Origin: Apus apus
Taxonomy: Eukaryota > Chordata > Aves > Apodiformes > Apodidae
DNA: 64,000 nt
Assembly: GCF_020740795.1 (NCBI RefSeq)
Contig: NC_067289.1
Coordinates: 22,092,608 to 22,156,607 of the forward strand
Direction of reading: 5' to 3'
Made by a program: the position numbers and the translations under genes. Below the pieces are notes generated by a model. The model saw only the letters and a program-made list of their open reading frames with translations. It made no database searches and was not told where the DNA came from. Shown one piece after another: positions 13,601-33,228 of this stretch. Each line of letters opens with the position of its first letter. Position 1 is the first letter of the stretch.

Positions 13601-14618
13601 CCACTAATATAAAAATAACTGACACTCCACAAAGATCAAAGCTTATCCTGGATAAATGCCAAGGCCTGGTCTTCAAAGCAGACTAGAGATGAGACCTGGT
13701 CACCGCACACAAGTCTGAAGAACTGAACAGTGAACAACCTGGCTGCACGATTCATGGAGGTGCCTTTAGAAATACTACAAGTCAATAGTCTAAACTGCCT
13801 TTAGTCACCTGAGAAAGATTTTTACAGTAGGACAGGACTTGGTACAAATAATTACATTATTGATAACAAATATAATTTTTAATATATAGTACAGGATATA
13901 CAGCAATATATAATGATAAAATATAATAATAAAGTCAAACAGTTTTAACTAAGAGATGGGAATTCTGTCATTTGGCACACTTTTGTATAACTATTTTCTC
14001 TGTTTCTTAGGTTGTCTGTAGTAAGCAACAATATAGGTGGGAAAGGGCTTGTAGCTCTTTCATGTGCAATGAAAACAAACATGGAACTTTCCAATATTTA
14101 CATCTGGGGGAACAAATTTGATGAAGCCACCTGTATAGTAAGTGTTTGCTTCTGAGCTCTTCTAAGAGCATTGGGGTTGGTTTGTTTGTTCTGATCTGGT
14201 TTTACCATCACTGAGAACACTACAGCAATTTGTGAACAAGATTCCTTTTTGGGTTTATTTAATAACTATAGCGTGGTGCTGCTGTAATGAGACTCACTGG
14301 GCAACAGCGTAACAAAATGATCCAGTACTTGCCTATCGTGTGTTGTATTCTAGAGCCTTCACTGCAGCTAGAGTGGGTTATTATACATCAGACTCTTGTT
14401 CTTACTCATTTCAGGCGTTTTCAGAACTAATTCAGACAGGCCGCTTGAGCCTGCGTTGCACAGACGTGGAACCCTATGAAGTGGACGGGCACGTTCACCT
14501 CGCAGAGCTCTCCCATGGCCTGCAGAAGCATTACTACTGGACACCAAGTTATGGGGAGGTGATGAACAAAGATGCCAATGCCAGTCTGGCAATTGTGGCA
14601 GTCTCAGAATACTTGTGA
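4668..14618 (+). CDS. LRRC34: LRRC34, leucine-rich repeat containing protein 34 (complete, 11 coding exons)
   Basis: Exons are 4668-4676, 4967-5088, 5992-6116, 6275-6339, 7120-7203, 8761-8889, 10582-10677, 12179-12333, 12430-12585, 14011-14137 and 14415-14618. They sum to 1,272 nt (423 residues plus TGA), every junction is GT-AG and all phases agree. From exon 3 on, the protein is a series of ribonuclease-inhibitor-type LRRs of about 28 residues (pattern LxxLDLxxNxIxxxGAxxLAxAL). Exon 5 is exactly 84 nt, one repeat. The last exon encodes the non-LRR tail ending in SEYL. Exon 1 supplies only Met-Ala-Gln. A second in-frame ATG five codons downstream in exon 2 is a possible alternative start, because the context of the first ATG is not strong (T at -3, G at +4). 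Exons 2 and 3 both begin at CAGCAG tandem acceptors. LRRC34 has been linked to pluripotent cells and ribosome biogenesis in mouse; nothing in this sequence tests that. Confidence 0.92.
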
Positions 14619-15470
14619 GTGAGGTAGCAGCTCAATGCTCTCCATTTGCTTGAAGTTTTCCTTTCTTGTTTCTAGTAAAACAGATTATACCGGCACCAAA
14701 CCTGCTGCATGATTTTTCTTCAGGGTCTTTAGTCTGGAGTTGTTTTGCTGCAGTCTTTTCTATTGCACACCATTTCCTTCACCGTGCCATGGCTAGCTGC
14801 AGTGCCAGGGTTCCCAGGTGACAGATGAATTTAGCATAATAACCTTTTCACCACAGCATAGTGCACCACGAGTGACACCAGGTATTCTTAGCAGTAACAG
14901 GGAGTAGAACAGTCACTGACTAGAGGCATGTGAAGAGTTCAGACTGCAGATGCATGAACTCCTAGCAGCTGAACTACTCTGCTCTATTTAGAAGACCTTA
15001 TCAGATCAGGATTTTTATCAAATGCTTCTTTTAAAAAAATATGCAGAGGCTGGTTGAGAGCAGCAGCAGAGCCTATGGATAGACTATCATGACCACAGAG
15101 TCTTCTTCTACATGGCAGCTGCAGAGAAAAGGCTGCCCAATTTGCCCTTCCTGGGCTGTGGCCTTTGCAGTCAGGTTTCCATGGAGTGGGTAGAGCCCAC
15201 AGGTAATGTTGCTGCACCTCTGCAGGCTGGAGTACAGCCAGGCAGATCAAACTGACTAAAACCCCCAGGACTGCTGCTGGGCAGCAGCTCTGCCTGACAG
15301 CAGATCAGAGCTGCTGCAGGACAAGTTTCCTGTTAAAGGTAAGCCAGGTTTGGGTAAACCTGCATGTTGCTACTGCCCTCTCTATACCCTCACCTTTTCC
15401 TTAGTAATGGCTTTGATCTTTATCCAAGAGGGACTTTTTGTTTTAAATAAATGAACTTCAGTGTTAAGCT
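14619..15470 (+). other. LRRC34: LRRC34 3' UTR with candidate poly(A) signal
   Basis: After the LRRC34 stop codon no further open frame with LRR character appears. AATAAA lies at 15446-15451, about 830 bp past the stop, and is the first good plus-strand poly(A) signal I noticed. The UTR end given is an estimate about 20 bp past this signal. Confidence 0.4.
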
Positions 15471-18000
15471 ACTATAATGCTGGAACTTTAAAGCTAGTGA
15501 ACCTAGTTTCCTGGTATATAAATGGTATTTTGATTAACTTGCAGTGTGTACTAGCTTCTTGTATTACAAATGAAAACCACCAAACTTGGTTTCATTATTC
15601 CATCCTGCCTCTTGAAAACTGTTTCAAAAGATTTATATCATATCCATGTGGCAACTCTTACATGTGAACAAGACAGCATTATTTGTATAATAGTAGTTAA
15701 AAATTGTTTAATGCATTGGATACACATTTAGAAGTTTGGGAATCACTCAGCTTGTTTCCTTTGCACACCCACTCTGCTCATACCTAAGATCTCTGCTTCT
15801 AAATAGCAAAAGTCACCAAATAGGACAACAGAGGTTTGCTCAAAGGCTTTCACTAGGGCAATCTTGCATGTATATAAATGTGCCTGTTAAAATTAGTATG
15901 GAACAAGTAATAGAATAATCCTTGAATGTAGGCATGCAGGCAAAAGACAGGAGATTGAAGTACAAGGGGGGAGGGAGGGGAAGATTAAGTAATTTCAACT
16001 ATAATAACTAAGCAGCCGTGATGTAACTGCTGATGTTCTCTTTCTGTATTATCACAGTGGTAGTGTAGAAACAGGGACATGTGGATTCCTCTCACCAGGC
16101 TGAAATGACCAAAGTTGTACATCCTGTTCTAAGTGTTGTGTTGGGTTTTTTTTCTTTCCTCCTTTCCCCGAAACACAAGTTAGTCAGGCTCTGATGATTC
16201 AAAGATGCACTCAGCATCAAAACAGGACTTAGAGGTAAGCCCACAGAGCAGGTATGTTTGTTCTACTACACACAAGTTGACAGGGAGTCTCTCTCTGCAC
16301 CTTCCACTTTCTTGCCTGCTAGAAACAGTATTTAAGACCTAATCAAGTTTTCTTCACCCTCCAGACCAGGATCTCACCTGTGTTCTCTTCACAGAACAGC
16401 TTAACAGATCTGACACCCAAAAGGTAAGGGCAGAGCAGGAGACCAGAAATGAAATATCCTTAACCTGTAGTCATCTTGTTAAGCACAAAGTCCATAGGTC
16501 ATGCTGTAAGAACCCTACTGTAGAGAGGAGCTTATATTTTAACCACTGTTGAACAGGAAGAAGAGAGCAATGAGAACAAAAGTTGACAATCCACTGGACA
16601 TTATTGTTTGAGAAGAAGCTGCATGCTCTGAAAATGTGTAAAGTTGAAAAAAAAATAGGCCTGTATTATCAGTGTTTGTATTTTTCTAAGTGTTGCTGCT
16701 CTGGAGCCTTGCAGGTTATACTGATGGTCTGAAGAGAGTTCTCTCAGTACTGAGACGTTGATTATATAGAATTTCTTGCCAGAAGGACCACTGCAAGATT
16801 CAGATCAAGGTATATTTTTTCCATATATCTTTCTTTCCCTTGTCCTGTATATGAAGTTCAGGTTAATTTCATTGTCAAGACAATTGACACTGAATTTGGG
16901 CATTCTTTAATCTACTGTGGTAACAGGGAACCAAATCTACTAAGCCAGTCCCAACTCTACCCACAGCAGTGTTTTATTTTTAGATGTGGTAAGATGGCAA
17001 CAATATCATACACAAAATATAACAGGAAAAATGGTAAAATATATCTACTTTCAAAATTGCCAGTACTTTAATACTTGTGTTCTATCTGAACCTTTGTTTA
17101 ACAGCCCATAAGAGAACTCTGCATTATTGACAATGTCCATAAAAATAGCTCATCTGCTATAGTTTATTTTGATATTCCTTTGTAAGAAAGGGCTGCAAAG
17201 TAATTCCTACTGAATTCCTGCCAACTGAAATAATTATTTTTGCAAAATCCTGTACTGCTTAAAGAGGCCTATATGAAAGACACTTATTTCTCTGAAAAGT
17301 GAATCTTGAAATGCTTAAAGGTGTATCTTGTGTTCTTTGGAATAAGAAAACTTACATAGGATAGAAATGTTTGTTTTTTCTGAGTTGGTTATTCCAGTAG
17401 CTAAAGCAAGAATAGTCCTGCCCTGTAAACCATTGTTTCAGCTTCCAGAACTCACAGTAATTTGCTGAAAAGCAGCATTTTTGCCCCAATTTAAAGGGCA
17501 GGAAAATGACTAACCATCAGACCAGTGGTACTGAGTGCTCAAGCCACCACACCACCTTCTGTAAATCAAACATTTTAGTAAGAATAAGATATAGATTCTG
17601 ATAAGGAAATTCACTGAGCATCTACTTCTGCATAAAAAGTACCTCTTCAAAGCACTCTGTAAAAACCCAACAAAGCCCCAAACCAAACAACCCCCCCAAA
17701 CACCTCAAAACAAGTTGAAAAAAAAAATTAACCAAAGAATCATTACACTACACTGTATTTGGAATATAGTTTTTGTTTTAATTTAGTTTGAACAGACTGG
17801 AAATATCTTCTATGAGAAAAATCAAGTGTGTTTACTGCCAAGAGGAAAATGTAACCATCCTTTCTGTGTTAGGGCTCTGTGTGTCCTCCTGAGAGGGTGC
17901 TTTGATGGTGGTTATTTGAGGCTGTTTCCCTCCTTCTTTGGTTGCTACCCCTTGCAGTTACAGACAGGAGACACAAGGTGAGGGAAAATTACAAAACAAG
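15471..18000. other. interval between the convergent LRRC34 and MYNN 3' ends
   Basis: AT-rich unique-looking sequence with short homopolymer runs. No exon, RNA gene or recognisable repeat was seen. Further minus-strand AATAAA copies (TTTATT on plus) occur near 16973 and 17162, so the MYNN 3' UTR could reach into this stretch. Confidence 0.4.
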
Positions 18001-21000
18001 TTTATTAAAGTCTAACATAAAACACTTCAGGCTAAGTATGTACAACTCCCTCCCTTCCCAGGGGTTTATAAAATTGAGAGTTGAGCTATATACAAATCAC
18101 AGAGGAAGAATTGTATTTACATGAAAAATATTTTTAAAATAATTTAACCAAAAAATCAGTTATTAGTCCTTATCTGAACTTAATTCTGCCAGGCTTACCA
18201 AAAGCCTCTCCAAGATCACAGCCCTGAAATCCTTAACATGGGACTTGTCCATACTTGAGAGCTTTTTGGAAACACATGATTTCAGAAAAGTTGTCATGTT
18301 TTGTGCCCACATTTAGGCACACACTTGGAAGTGTCATATGAGGAGCTATTCTCGCATAAATATTCCCAAACATCCAATTCAGAAATTTCTCAATACAGAA
18401 TAACAAAAAACTTGCACCAACTTCAGTATTAATTCACTGAAATGGTGTGATAAATCATGTCATTTTCTCTAAATTACTGTTAATGGAATTACTAAAATTT
18501 TCTCTTTCCTTTCACAGGTAGGTCTCAAGAAGGAGATGTTTGCCTAAAAAGATTCCATGTTTTCCAAAAATAATCCCTTACAGAAGCTACCAATACTGTT
18601 ACAAAGCTTGTAGCTCCAAAACAAACCTGGGATCCTTAAGCCTAGGAATTAAGATGTGCAGCTGATGTCCACTCATCTATGGACAAAAAGGTACAGTGCA
18701 GACCTGCTTCTTTAGGTCCTACAGCACCCAGCCTGAACACACCTACAAATATTTTTTTTTATATATATATATATATTTAAAATCTATATTCTAGTAAATG
18801 AATACATTTCATAGAGATCATACCTCAGCAGCTGAGATATCTTCATGAAAGATGAGGATAAAAATCAAGCCTCTTAGATGGGGACTCAAGAGTGCAGGTC
18901 TCTAAATTATTGCTCCAAGACAAGACTACAAGCTTGTGTATTCTATTAAGAAAGGTTAAAACTGTTGTCCTGTAAAAAATAATTATCTTCTTTTCTATAA
19001 AGAAAACTAAATGACTAATAAAGCAATTGTTACTGTTACAAGTATCTAAACAAATCCTTTATAAATCTAAGCACTGTATTATTTTAAAAAGTATGAAATC
19101 TAAGAATACAGTAATAAGCTATAATTTAGAAATACAAAAACAATCCAAACAAACATTGTTATGGAATGCATTTTCTGTGTAGGAATGTGATTGAAAAAGA
19201 AGTTTTTTCCAGAGCTAGTTCTCTCTTGTGGTCACTTATCCTGGGTGTGTTAAATCTTCAGATACGTTTCCTCAGGTAACAGCAGCATAGAACTACTTTA
19301 TCTTCCCAAGCTGTTTAAATATGACATCTATCCATTGTGTGGTATGGTTCTATTTTAGCATTCATGACTAAGCCTCTGTCTATCCCAAGACTTCTGCTCT
19401 ATTTTCAGAGACAGAAAGTAAAGAGGAGCCTTATGATAAACTACACAGAGTTTGCTTTTTTCATAGTCAAGATCCTGATCTTTGTAGTTCTTCTGTCTTA
19501 AGTGGCAAGGCTAAGGAATCCTTCAGGTGCTACATCAACAGCAGAAGCTAAAAAAAGAAAATGAGGAAGAAAGGAGGAAATACCAAACCAACAGAGAACT
19601 TAATCCATTGTCCTTTGCCAGCATTGTGAAGGACATCAGCTGTTCAGAAATACTGTAGCACAGATAAGCAAAGCAAACAAAAGTCAGGCAGCTGTGGCAG
19701 TAATTAGCTTCAGTGGACAGTGTTAGAGATGCCCACATTAACAATGATCCTGATAAACATGGCTGTGCTGTCTGTGGTAGACTTCATCAGCAAATTTGCC
19801 ATATATTAAAGCATAAAATATAATAAAGAAGCAGAGTTTTAAACATGCCACAAACTAAGATGATCAACAACACAAAGAGGTAAAAGGTCTATTACTTCAC
19901 AAGGACGAACAGGTAGGAAGAGGGGGGGAGGGGAGTCATATAGTCATGCTTTGGAGTCCTCCAAGAAGTGTGTTTAATTAAGGTGCAGATTAATTATTAC
20001 TCTATGTAGAACAGAATCAGTTAAGAGGTATCTCCTATGTTCTATTTATCAGTGTCTGGACACAAGGCATCAGTGGAAATAAAATGCTAGCACCAAGTAA
20101 ATAACCAACAAATAATATCTTTAAATGCATTGTTGGTACAGTATTATGACTGTTTCCTTACTATTTGATGATTACTTAAATAATGCTTACATTATGTTAA
20201 TGGCACAAACTGGCAAAACAGAGTATAAAAGTACTCCTATAGTCAACTAGTCTGTAACTAATGACCCTATCAAGACACTAAAAATGTTGCTTTTTAAGAA
20301 TTTACATTGCTAGTAATAAAACATACCTTTATATGAGTCTTGCTAGGTACCAGTTTTGTGCAGGTACTGTGGGCAAGTGACACGAGAGGTAAAGCAATTC
20401 ATAAATACTTCAGGTAAAACAAACCAGTCATACTCTAACAAAACCTTGCCTGGAAGAATATCCATCTGCTTTGTTGTGTTCTTCCTTAATGCCCCCTCAT
20501 GTAGTGTTCACTTACAATTTTCACAGTGAAGGGCAGGGTTCATTTCCTCTCTTGTACTTACAGTCTAGCACAAGCAGCAGCACTACTGCAAAAAAGGGAT
20601 TATGAAGCTGATTCATGCCTCACAATTGAGTCAATGCATCTTTTTCTCTCACCTACGACATGCATGTTTCACTCTCCTTTTGAGCAAATGTCGCTATTTG
20701 TGCCAAACCCAGGGCCTTTTAGGGATGTCAAAAATAAATCTGGGATGAGATATAACAATGCCGGATTCACTTTAAAAAAAAGAAGTGACTTGCTGGAAGA
20801 ACACCCAGTAGTATCTAAGCCATTAGAACTGTCTGACTTACCATGCTGCAGAAAAAAATTAACCTTCCTTTACTTGCCTTATCAGGAAAATAGACACAGA
20901 ACTCCTGGTCAGACCTCAACTAAAGATGGCTACTTCTGGCAGACAGCAGTAATTCTTTGCAAGCTCCTCACCAGAGCACTGTCTATGTTCTTCCATCATC

Positions 21001-21465
21001 TACCATTATACCACCTTGGAATGCAGGAGTGCAAACCTGTCAGGTACATCCAAATTATGATTTTCCTCTTAGACCTCTGGGTTAATATTCTTAAACTATC
21101 AAATATGGCTTAAAATGTCTGCTCTCAAATGACATTGTGACTCATCAGATCAGCAGGAACATGGGAGAAAATCTCTACAATACATTAACATATTTAACAA
21201 AAAATTCTTAAGGCAAGTGTTGCTGGAAAGAAATAGTCTCCTGAAAATGTGTTAATTGCAAATAGAAATTTGATTGTAGATTAGCACAACAAAAACCAAA
21301 AGACAGCACTGCACAATGGAAATGCCTGACAGGTGTCTTTATACAGAGGAAAAAAAACAAAACAAGTCCAGTTCAAGACGTTTGACTGCTTGCTTGATCA
21401 TGTTCACCTTACCAAAGGTGTGCAAGTTCACTACCAAATTACCTTGGTGGCTCTGTACTGCACTG
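18001..21465 (-). other. MYNN: probable MYNN 3' UTR
   Basis: The MYNN stop is at 21468-21466. Going downstream on the minus strand, the first AATAAA I found is at 18006-18001, followed within 40 bases by a TTGTGTCT-type GU-rich stretch, which suits a cleavage site near 17985. This would give a 3' UTR of about 3.4 kb. The interval is AT-rich and contains an (AT)n run near 18760-18777. The only long open frame, on the opposite strand at 20526-21113, has no family resemblance and looks like chance. Confidence 0.4.
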
Positions 21466-30060
<8,595 letters not shown>

Positions 30061-30087
30061 CCTGGCAGCGCGCTGCAGCCTCTTCGT

Positions 30088-30720
30088 TCTGACGGAAAAG
30101 CAAAACAACACGGATTCACACGCGAGGTTTAACTTTGTTTCTCCTCCCACACACACAGTGGAGCAACTTCGTGACTCAGAAGCCCCGGCGCGGAGCCCTC
30201 GCGGGGCGGTTTGTGCAGCAGCGCTTCTGCACGGGCACAGGGAGACGGGCGGCCCCGCGGAGCTCGGGGAGCAGCAGGAGGGGGAGAGGGCGCAGCCACG
30301 TCCTTCCCGGCCCTGACCAGAGGATTAGCTCGCCGAGCTCAGGAGCTCTCCTGTCAAACCCGCGCTCCGACGCCCGGGGCAGCCGCTGCCGGGGCACAGG
30401 GGCCGGGACGAGCGGGGCCGGGCTGCGGGGAGTCCCGCGCGGCCAGCGGGCCCGGAGGAAGGGCCGCCGGGCGCCAGGAGCAGCGGGGCTGCCGGCGGGC
30501 CCAGCAGCCGCGGCCCCGGAGCGGCCCCGCCGCGGGACGGGACGGGACGGAGCTCCGGACGCCCTCCCCTGCCGCGGCTCTCGCCCTGCCCGCCTCGCCC
30601 GGCCGGGCCGCCCGGCAGGAGGGCAGCGCCTCACGCACCTGCGGGCACGGGGGGAAGCGGCGCCTCCGCCTCAGGCCGCCATCTTGGGGTGACGCTGCCA
30701 GAGCCACTTCCGGGCTGCGA
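30088..30720 (-). other. MYNN: MYNN 5' noncoding exon and first intron
   Basis: An acceptor ending at 30089 precedes the coding exon, whose 5' edge is 30088, leaving 28 nt of leader before the ATG. A good donor (G then GTGCGTGA on the minus strand) lies at 30638-30631, so a noncoding first exon probably runs from about 30700 down to 30639. The intron between is a dense CpG-rich segment. The long open frames on both strands at 30176-31266 are products of GC-rich composition. Confidence 0.6.
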
Positions 30721-30960
30721 CTTCCGGTGTCCTCGGGGGCCCGCGCCGGCAGCGGCGGGACGGGGCGGGACGGGGCGGGGCCCGGGCTGCGGGGCCGGGC
30801 GGCTCCGGGCCTCGAGTCCCGCCGTGCGGCGCGGCAGGGCCCGTCGGGGGCTGAGCATCCCGGGAGATGTAGTAGCGGCCAGCGGGGAGGAGCGGGGCCG
30901 GGACGCTGCCGCCGCGTTAAACCGGCAGCGTGCGGGAGGGACTTAGCGCCGCTCCGTGCC
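30670..30960 (-). promoter_or_regulatory. MYNN CpG-island promoter with YY1-like and ETS-like sites
   Basis: Directly upstream of the inferred first exon are GCCGCCATCTTGG (30675-30687, matching the YY1 promoter motif) and two ACTTCCGG-type ETS sites (about 30705-30712 and 30719-30726). Next come repeated GGGACGGGGC/GGGGCGGGG blocks (about 30757-30785) resembling SP/KLF sites. No TATA box is seen. This is the usual layout of a housekeeping promoter, and it fits a minus-strand start near 30690-30710. Confidence 0.65.
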
Positions 30961-31028
30961 CTGCCCGCGGGGCTGGTGAGTCGTGATGCCGGCGGGGATC
31001 CGCTCTCATCACTGTCGAGAAAGGGGGG

Positions 31029-31041
31029 AAAAAAAAAAAAA
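31029..31041 (-). terminator. RNA polymerase III terminator of the tRNA-Val gene
   Basis: A run of 13 A on the plus strand (13 T in the tRNA transcript sense) begins 16 bp past the tRNA 3' end. A long oligo-T is the standard Pol III stop. Confidence 0.8.
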
Positions 31042-31057
31042 CAGCCATCCTGGCCGG

Positions 31058-31130
31058 TGTTTCCGCCCGGTTTCGAACCGGGGACCTTTCGCGTGTTAGG
31101 CGAACGTGATAACCACTACACTACGGAAAC
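31058..31130 (-). tRNA. tRNA-Val (anticodon AAC)
   Basis: A 73-nt intronless cloverleaf. The 7-bp acceptor stem GTTTCCG/CGGAAAC has discriminator A. The anticodon stem TTCGC/GCGAA has loop CTAACAC, with the anticodon AAC at 31097-31095. The T arm is CCCGG-TTCGAAA-CCGGG. Internal box A and box B (GGTTCGAA) are intact and no CCA is encoded, as in eukaryotes. As far as I recall it matches the major vertebrate tRNA-Val-AAC throughout. The first anticodon base would be read as inosine after editing. It stands alone between the MYNN promoter and a CR1 fragment. Confidence 0.97.
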
Positions 31131-31448
31131 GGCGCTGGGGAGGGGTTTGACACCCGCGTCCCTCACCGCGTCCCCGCGTCACCTGCCCCCGGCTCGGGGG
31201 CACCTGCTGCCCCTGCCCTCCCCACGCACCAGGACTGACCGCGCTGGGCTGGGTGGGAAACTGTGAGGCTGTGATCTTCCCTAGAGTGCTCTGATTGGTT
31301 TTCGTCTGTAGATGAAAAGCCGTACCCTCCCTCAGTTAAGATTTCACTCCGAAGTGCCGTTCTGAAACACAGCACCGCGTCTGCCTCCTGCTGCGGATAC
31401 GGCGGCTGGAAGGACAGCCTTGTTGGGAACAAGGAACAGACAAAGGAA

Positions 31449-31863
31449 AATCACAGAATGGTTTGGCTTGGGATGGATTTTAAAATCATCTAGTTCCAAT
31501 CCCTTTGCCGTGAGGGATCTACCTTCCACTAGACCGGGTTGCTCCAAGCCCCATCCAACCTGCCCTTGACCAATTCCAGGGATGGGACATCCACAGCTTC
31601 CCTGGGCAACCTGTGCTAGGGTCTCACCATCTTCATAGGAAAGAATTTCTTCCTCATATCTGATTTAAATCTCCCCTCTTTCAGTTTTAAACCATAACCC
31701 CTTGTCCTGTCACTCCATGCTCCAGTAAAAAGCCCCTCCTTAGCTTTTCTATAGCCCCTTCAGGTATGGGAAGGTGTTCTAAGGTCTCCCCACAGCCTTC
31801 TCTTCTCCAGGCTGAACAGCCCCAAATCCCTCAGGTTTTCTTCACAGGACAGGTGCTCCGGTT
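31449..31863 (-). mobile_element. CR1 LINE 3' fragment, about 415 bp
   Basis: This reads as the complement of an avian CR1 3' region. The left end has ATCACAGAATGG, the complement of the CR1 3' terminal octamer repeat. It is followed by the conserved phrases TTCCACTAGACC, CATCCAACCTGCCC, AAGAATTTCTTCCTCAT, CCTTGTCCTGTCACT and CTTCTCTTCTCCAGGCTGAA. It is 5'-truncated, as is usual for CR1. It occupies much of the interval between the tRNA gene and TERC. Confidence 0.92.
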
Positions 31864-33009
31864 GCCAAGGAGAGATGCACAGCACTGGGGCAGAACCTCA
31901 GTAAAGCAGCAGCTGGAGCACTTGGGCAAACTGGGAGCAGAGCACAGAACACATTACCTCAGATGGTGTCTCTTCTGCAGGCTTTTTGCTACAGCTGGAG
32001 CTTGGAAAATGAGGAATTGACAAATACTAGATTTTCTCATTCTCCGGGCACTGAAATGCCTGATCTTGGAAGAAGCTATGGAAGGGAACTTAGCTTTGCC
32101 ATCCTTTGTGAGGTGAAACACAAGCCAAACTCCAAGTGGTGGGAGGAGAAGTAAGAAAAGCCAAGAGAGTTGAAACAGAAAAGGCTCTAGAAGAAAGCAG
32201 TGATGGGGAAGGGACAGGGAAAAGACAAGGAAGTAAATAAAAGCAGTGACAGTATTCTCTGGAGTTTGGCAGTGGCAGCTGCAAGATTCCTTAACCCTAC
32301 TGCTGCCATCGTGCAGAGGTTTCCACCAGCTGCAAGGATATGTCTGTAAGAGGTGCCACAAAGGAGTGTTTGGGAAAAAGATCAGATTTCTTGTTCTTTT
32401 CACGCTTGCAACATGTCTCAGGTCTACATGGAAAAACACTTGTGGGAATGCAGTTGTGTTCTTAGCAGCACCACTGACAAGCTCTGCTCCAACTCTGTCA
32501 GGAACAAATCATGACGATGAGGTTGGCATATGGACAGAATTCCACCCCAGGCCTTTATGGTGGTTTCCGCCTCTCACCGGGTATTAAGCTGGATGGTTTA
32601 AGAAGGAGATGATCTGCATGGTCCCAAGTGGCATTAAGGTGAAGGTCAGTGCTCCTCCTGGTAGGAAGTTTTGGAGTTTGAACAGGAGGCTCCTTGCTTC
32701 CCTGCCTGCCTTGCAGCTGGTGTGGATTGCTGTGGCAGAGCACAGTGAGGCTGAGCGTGGTGAGGTGCACAGAAAACGTTTCTAAAATACATGTAATTTT
32801 ATAACATATTTGCTTCCAGCAGAGCAGAGGGAGCTGGTGCTCCCCTGCATCGGGGGCAGTTTCTGGGCCTAGGTCCTCACCCAGGGGCTCTCGAAGCGCT
32901 GGGGCAGGGCCTGGACGTGGGCCCTGAACCCCAATGCAGCGCCCAAGTCCCAGCTCCGAACCCCAGGCCTCAGCCCCCCAATCCCGCCTGCAATCCCGGC
33001 TGGGGGTGC
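31864..33009. other. intergenic interval left of the TERC promoter; no ACTRT3 seen
   Basis: About 1.1 kb of mixed-composition DNA. I translated the visible open frames and found none with actin-fold character, although ACTRT3 sits between TERC and MYNN in mammals. No RNA gene or other repeat was recognised. Confidence 0.5.
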
Positions 33010-33228
33010 GGGGTCCCGGGAGGGGGCGGGGGGGGCCCGGCCGGGGGAGCACGTGGTGCGGCGGGGGGACGAACGGCTCCAGCGTTCCAAACTCCCGCCA
33101 CTCTCCCTCGCTCCCGCCCCCTCGCCCGGCAGCAGCCAATGGCGGAGGAGGTGGGTGCCGCCTCTGGCCAATGGAGGCGCGGGGGGCGTGTCCGCCGAGG
33201 CTTTAAGAGGCGCGGCGCCCCGCGTCGC
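33010..33228 (+). promoter_or_regulatory. TERC promoter (GC boxes, two CCAAT boxes, TATA-like element)
   Basis: Two CCAAT boxes lie at 33136-33140 and 33168-33172 (both within GCCAATGG). A GGGGCGTG element is near 33183. A TTTAAG TATA-like box is at 33202-33207, about 25-30 bp before the probable start of TERC. G-rich SP-type blocks occur at about 33010-33032. A CCAAT box and a degenerate TATA are also present at the human TERC promoter, which is transcribed by Pol II. Confidence 0.75.

Noticed and set aside
20526-21113. 195-codon open frame on the plus strand opposite the MYNN 3' UTR
   Set aside because: No domain, no splice or promoter signals, mixed composition; probably chance.
30211-31266. 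351-codon open frame on the plus strand across the MYNN promoter and tRNA
   Set aside because: It runs through the MYNN promoter and the antisense of a tRNA gene, with compositional Gly/Arg/Ala content.
31766-32020. Short open frame of 84 codons
   Set aside because: Its left part lies within the CR1 fragment, in antisense orientation to the element.
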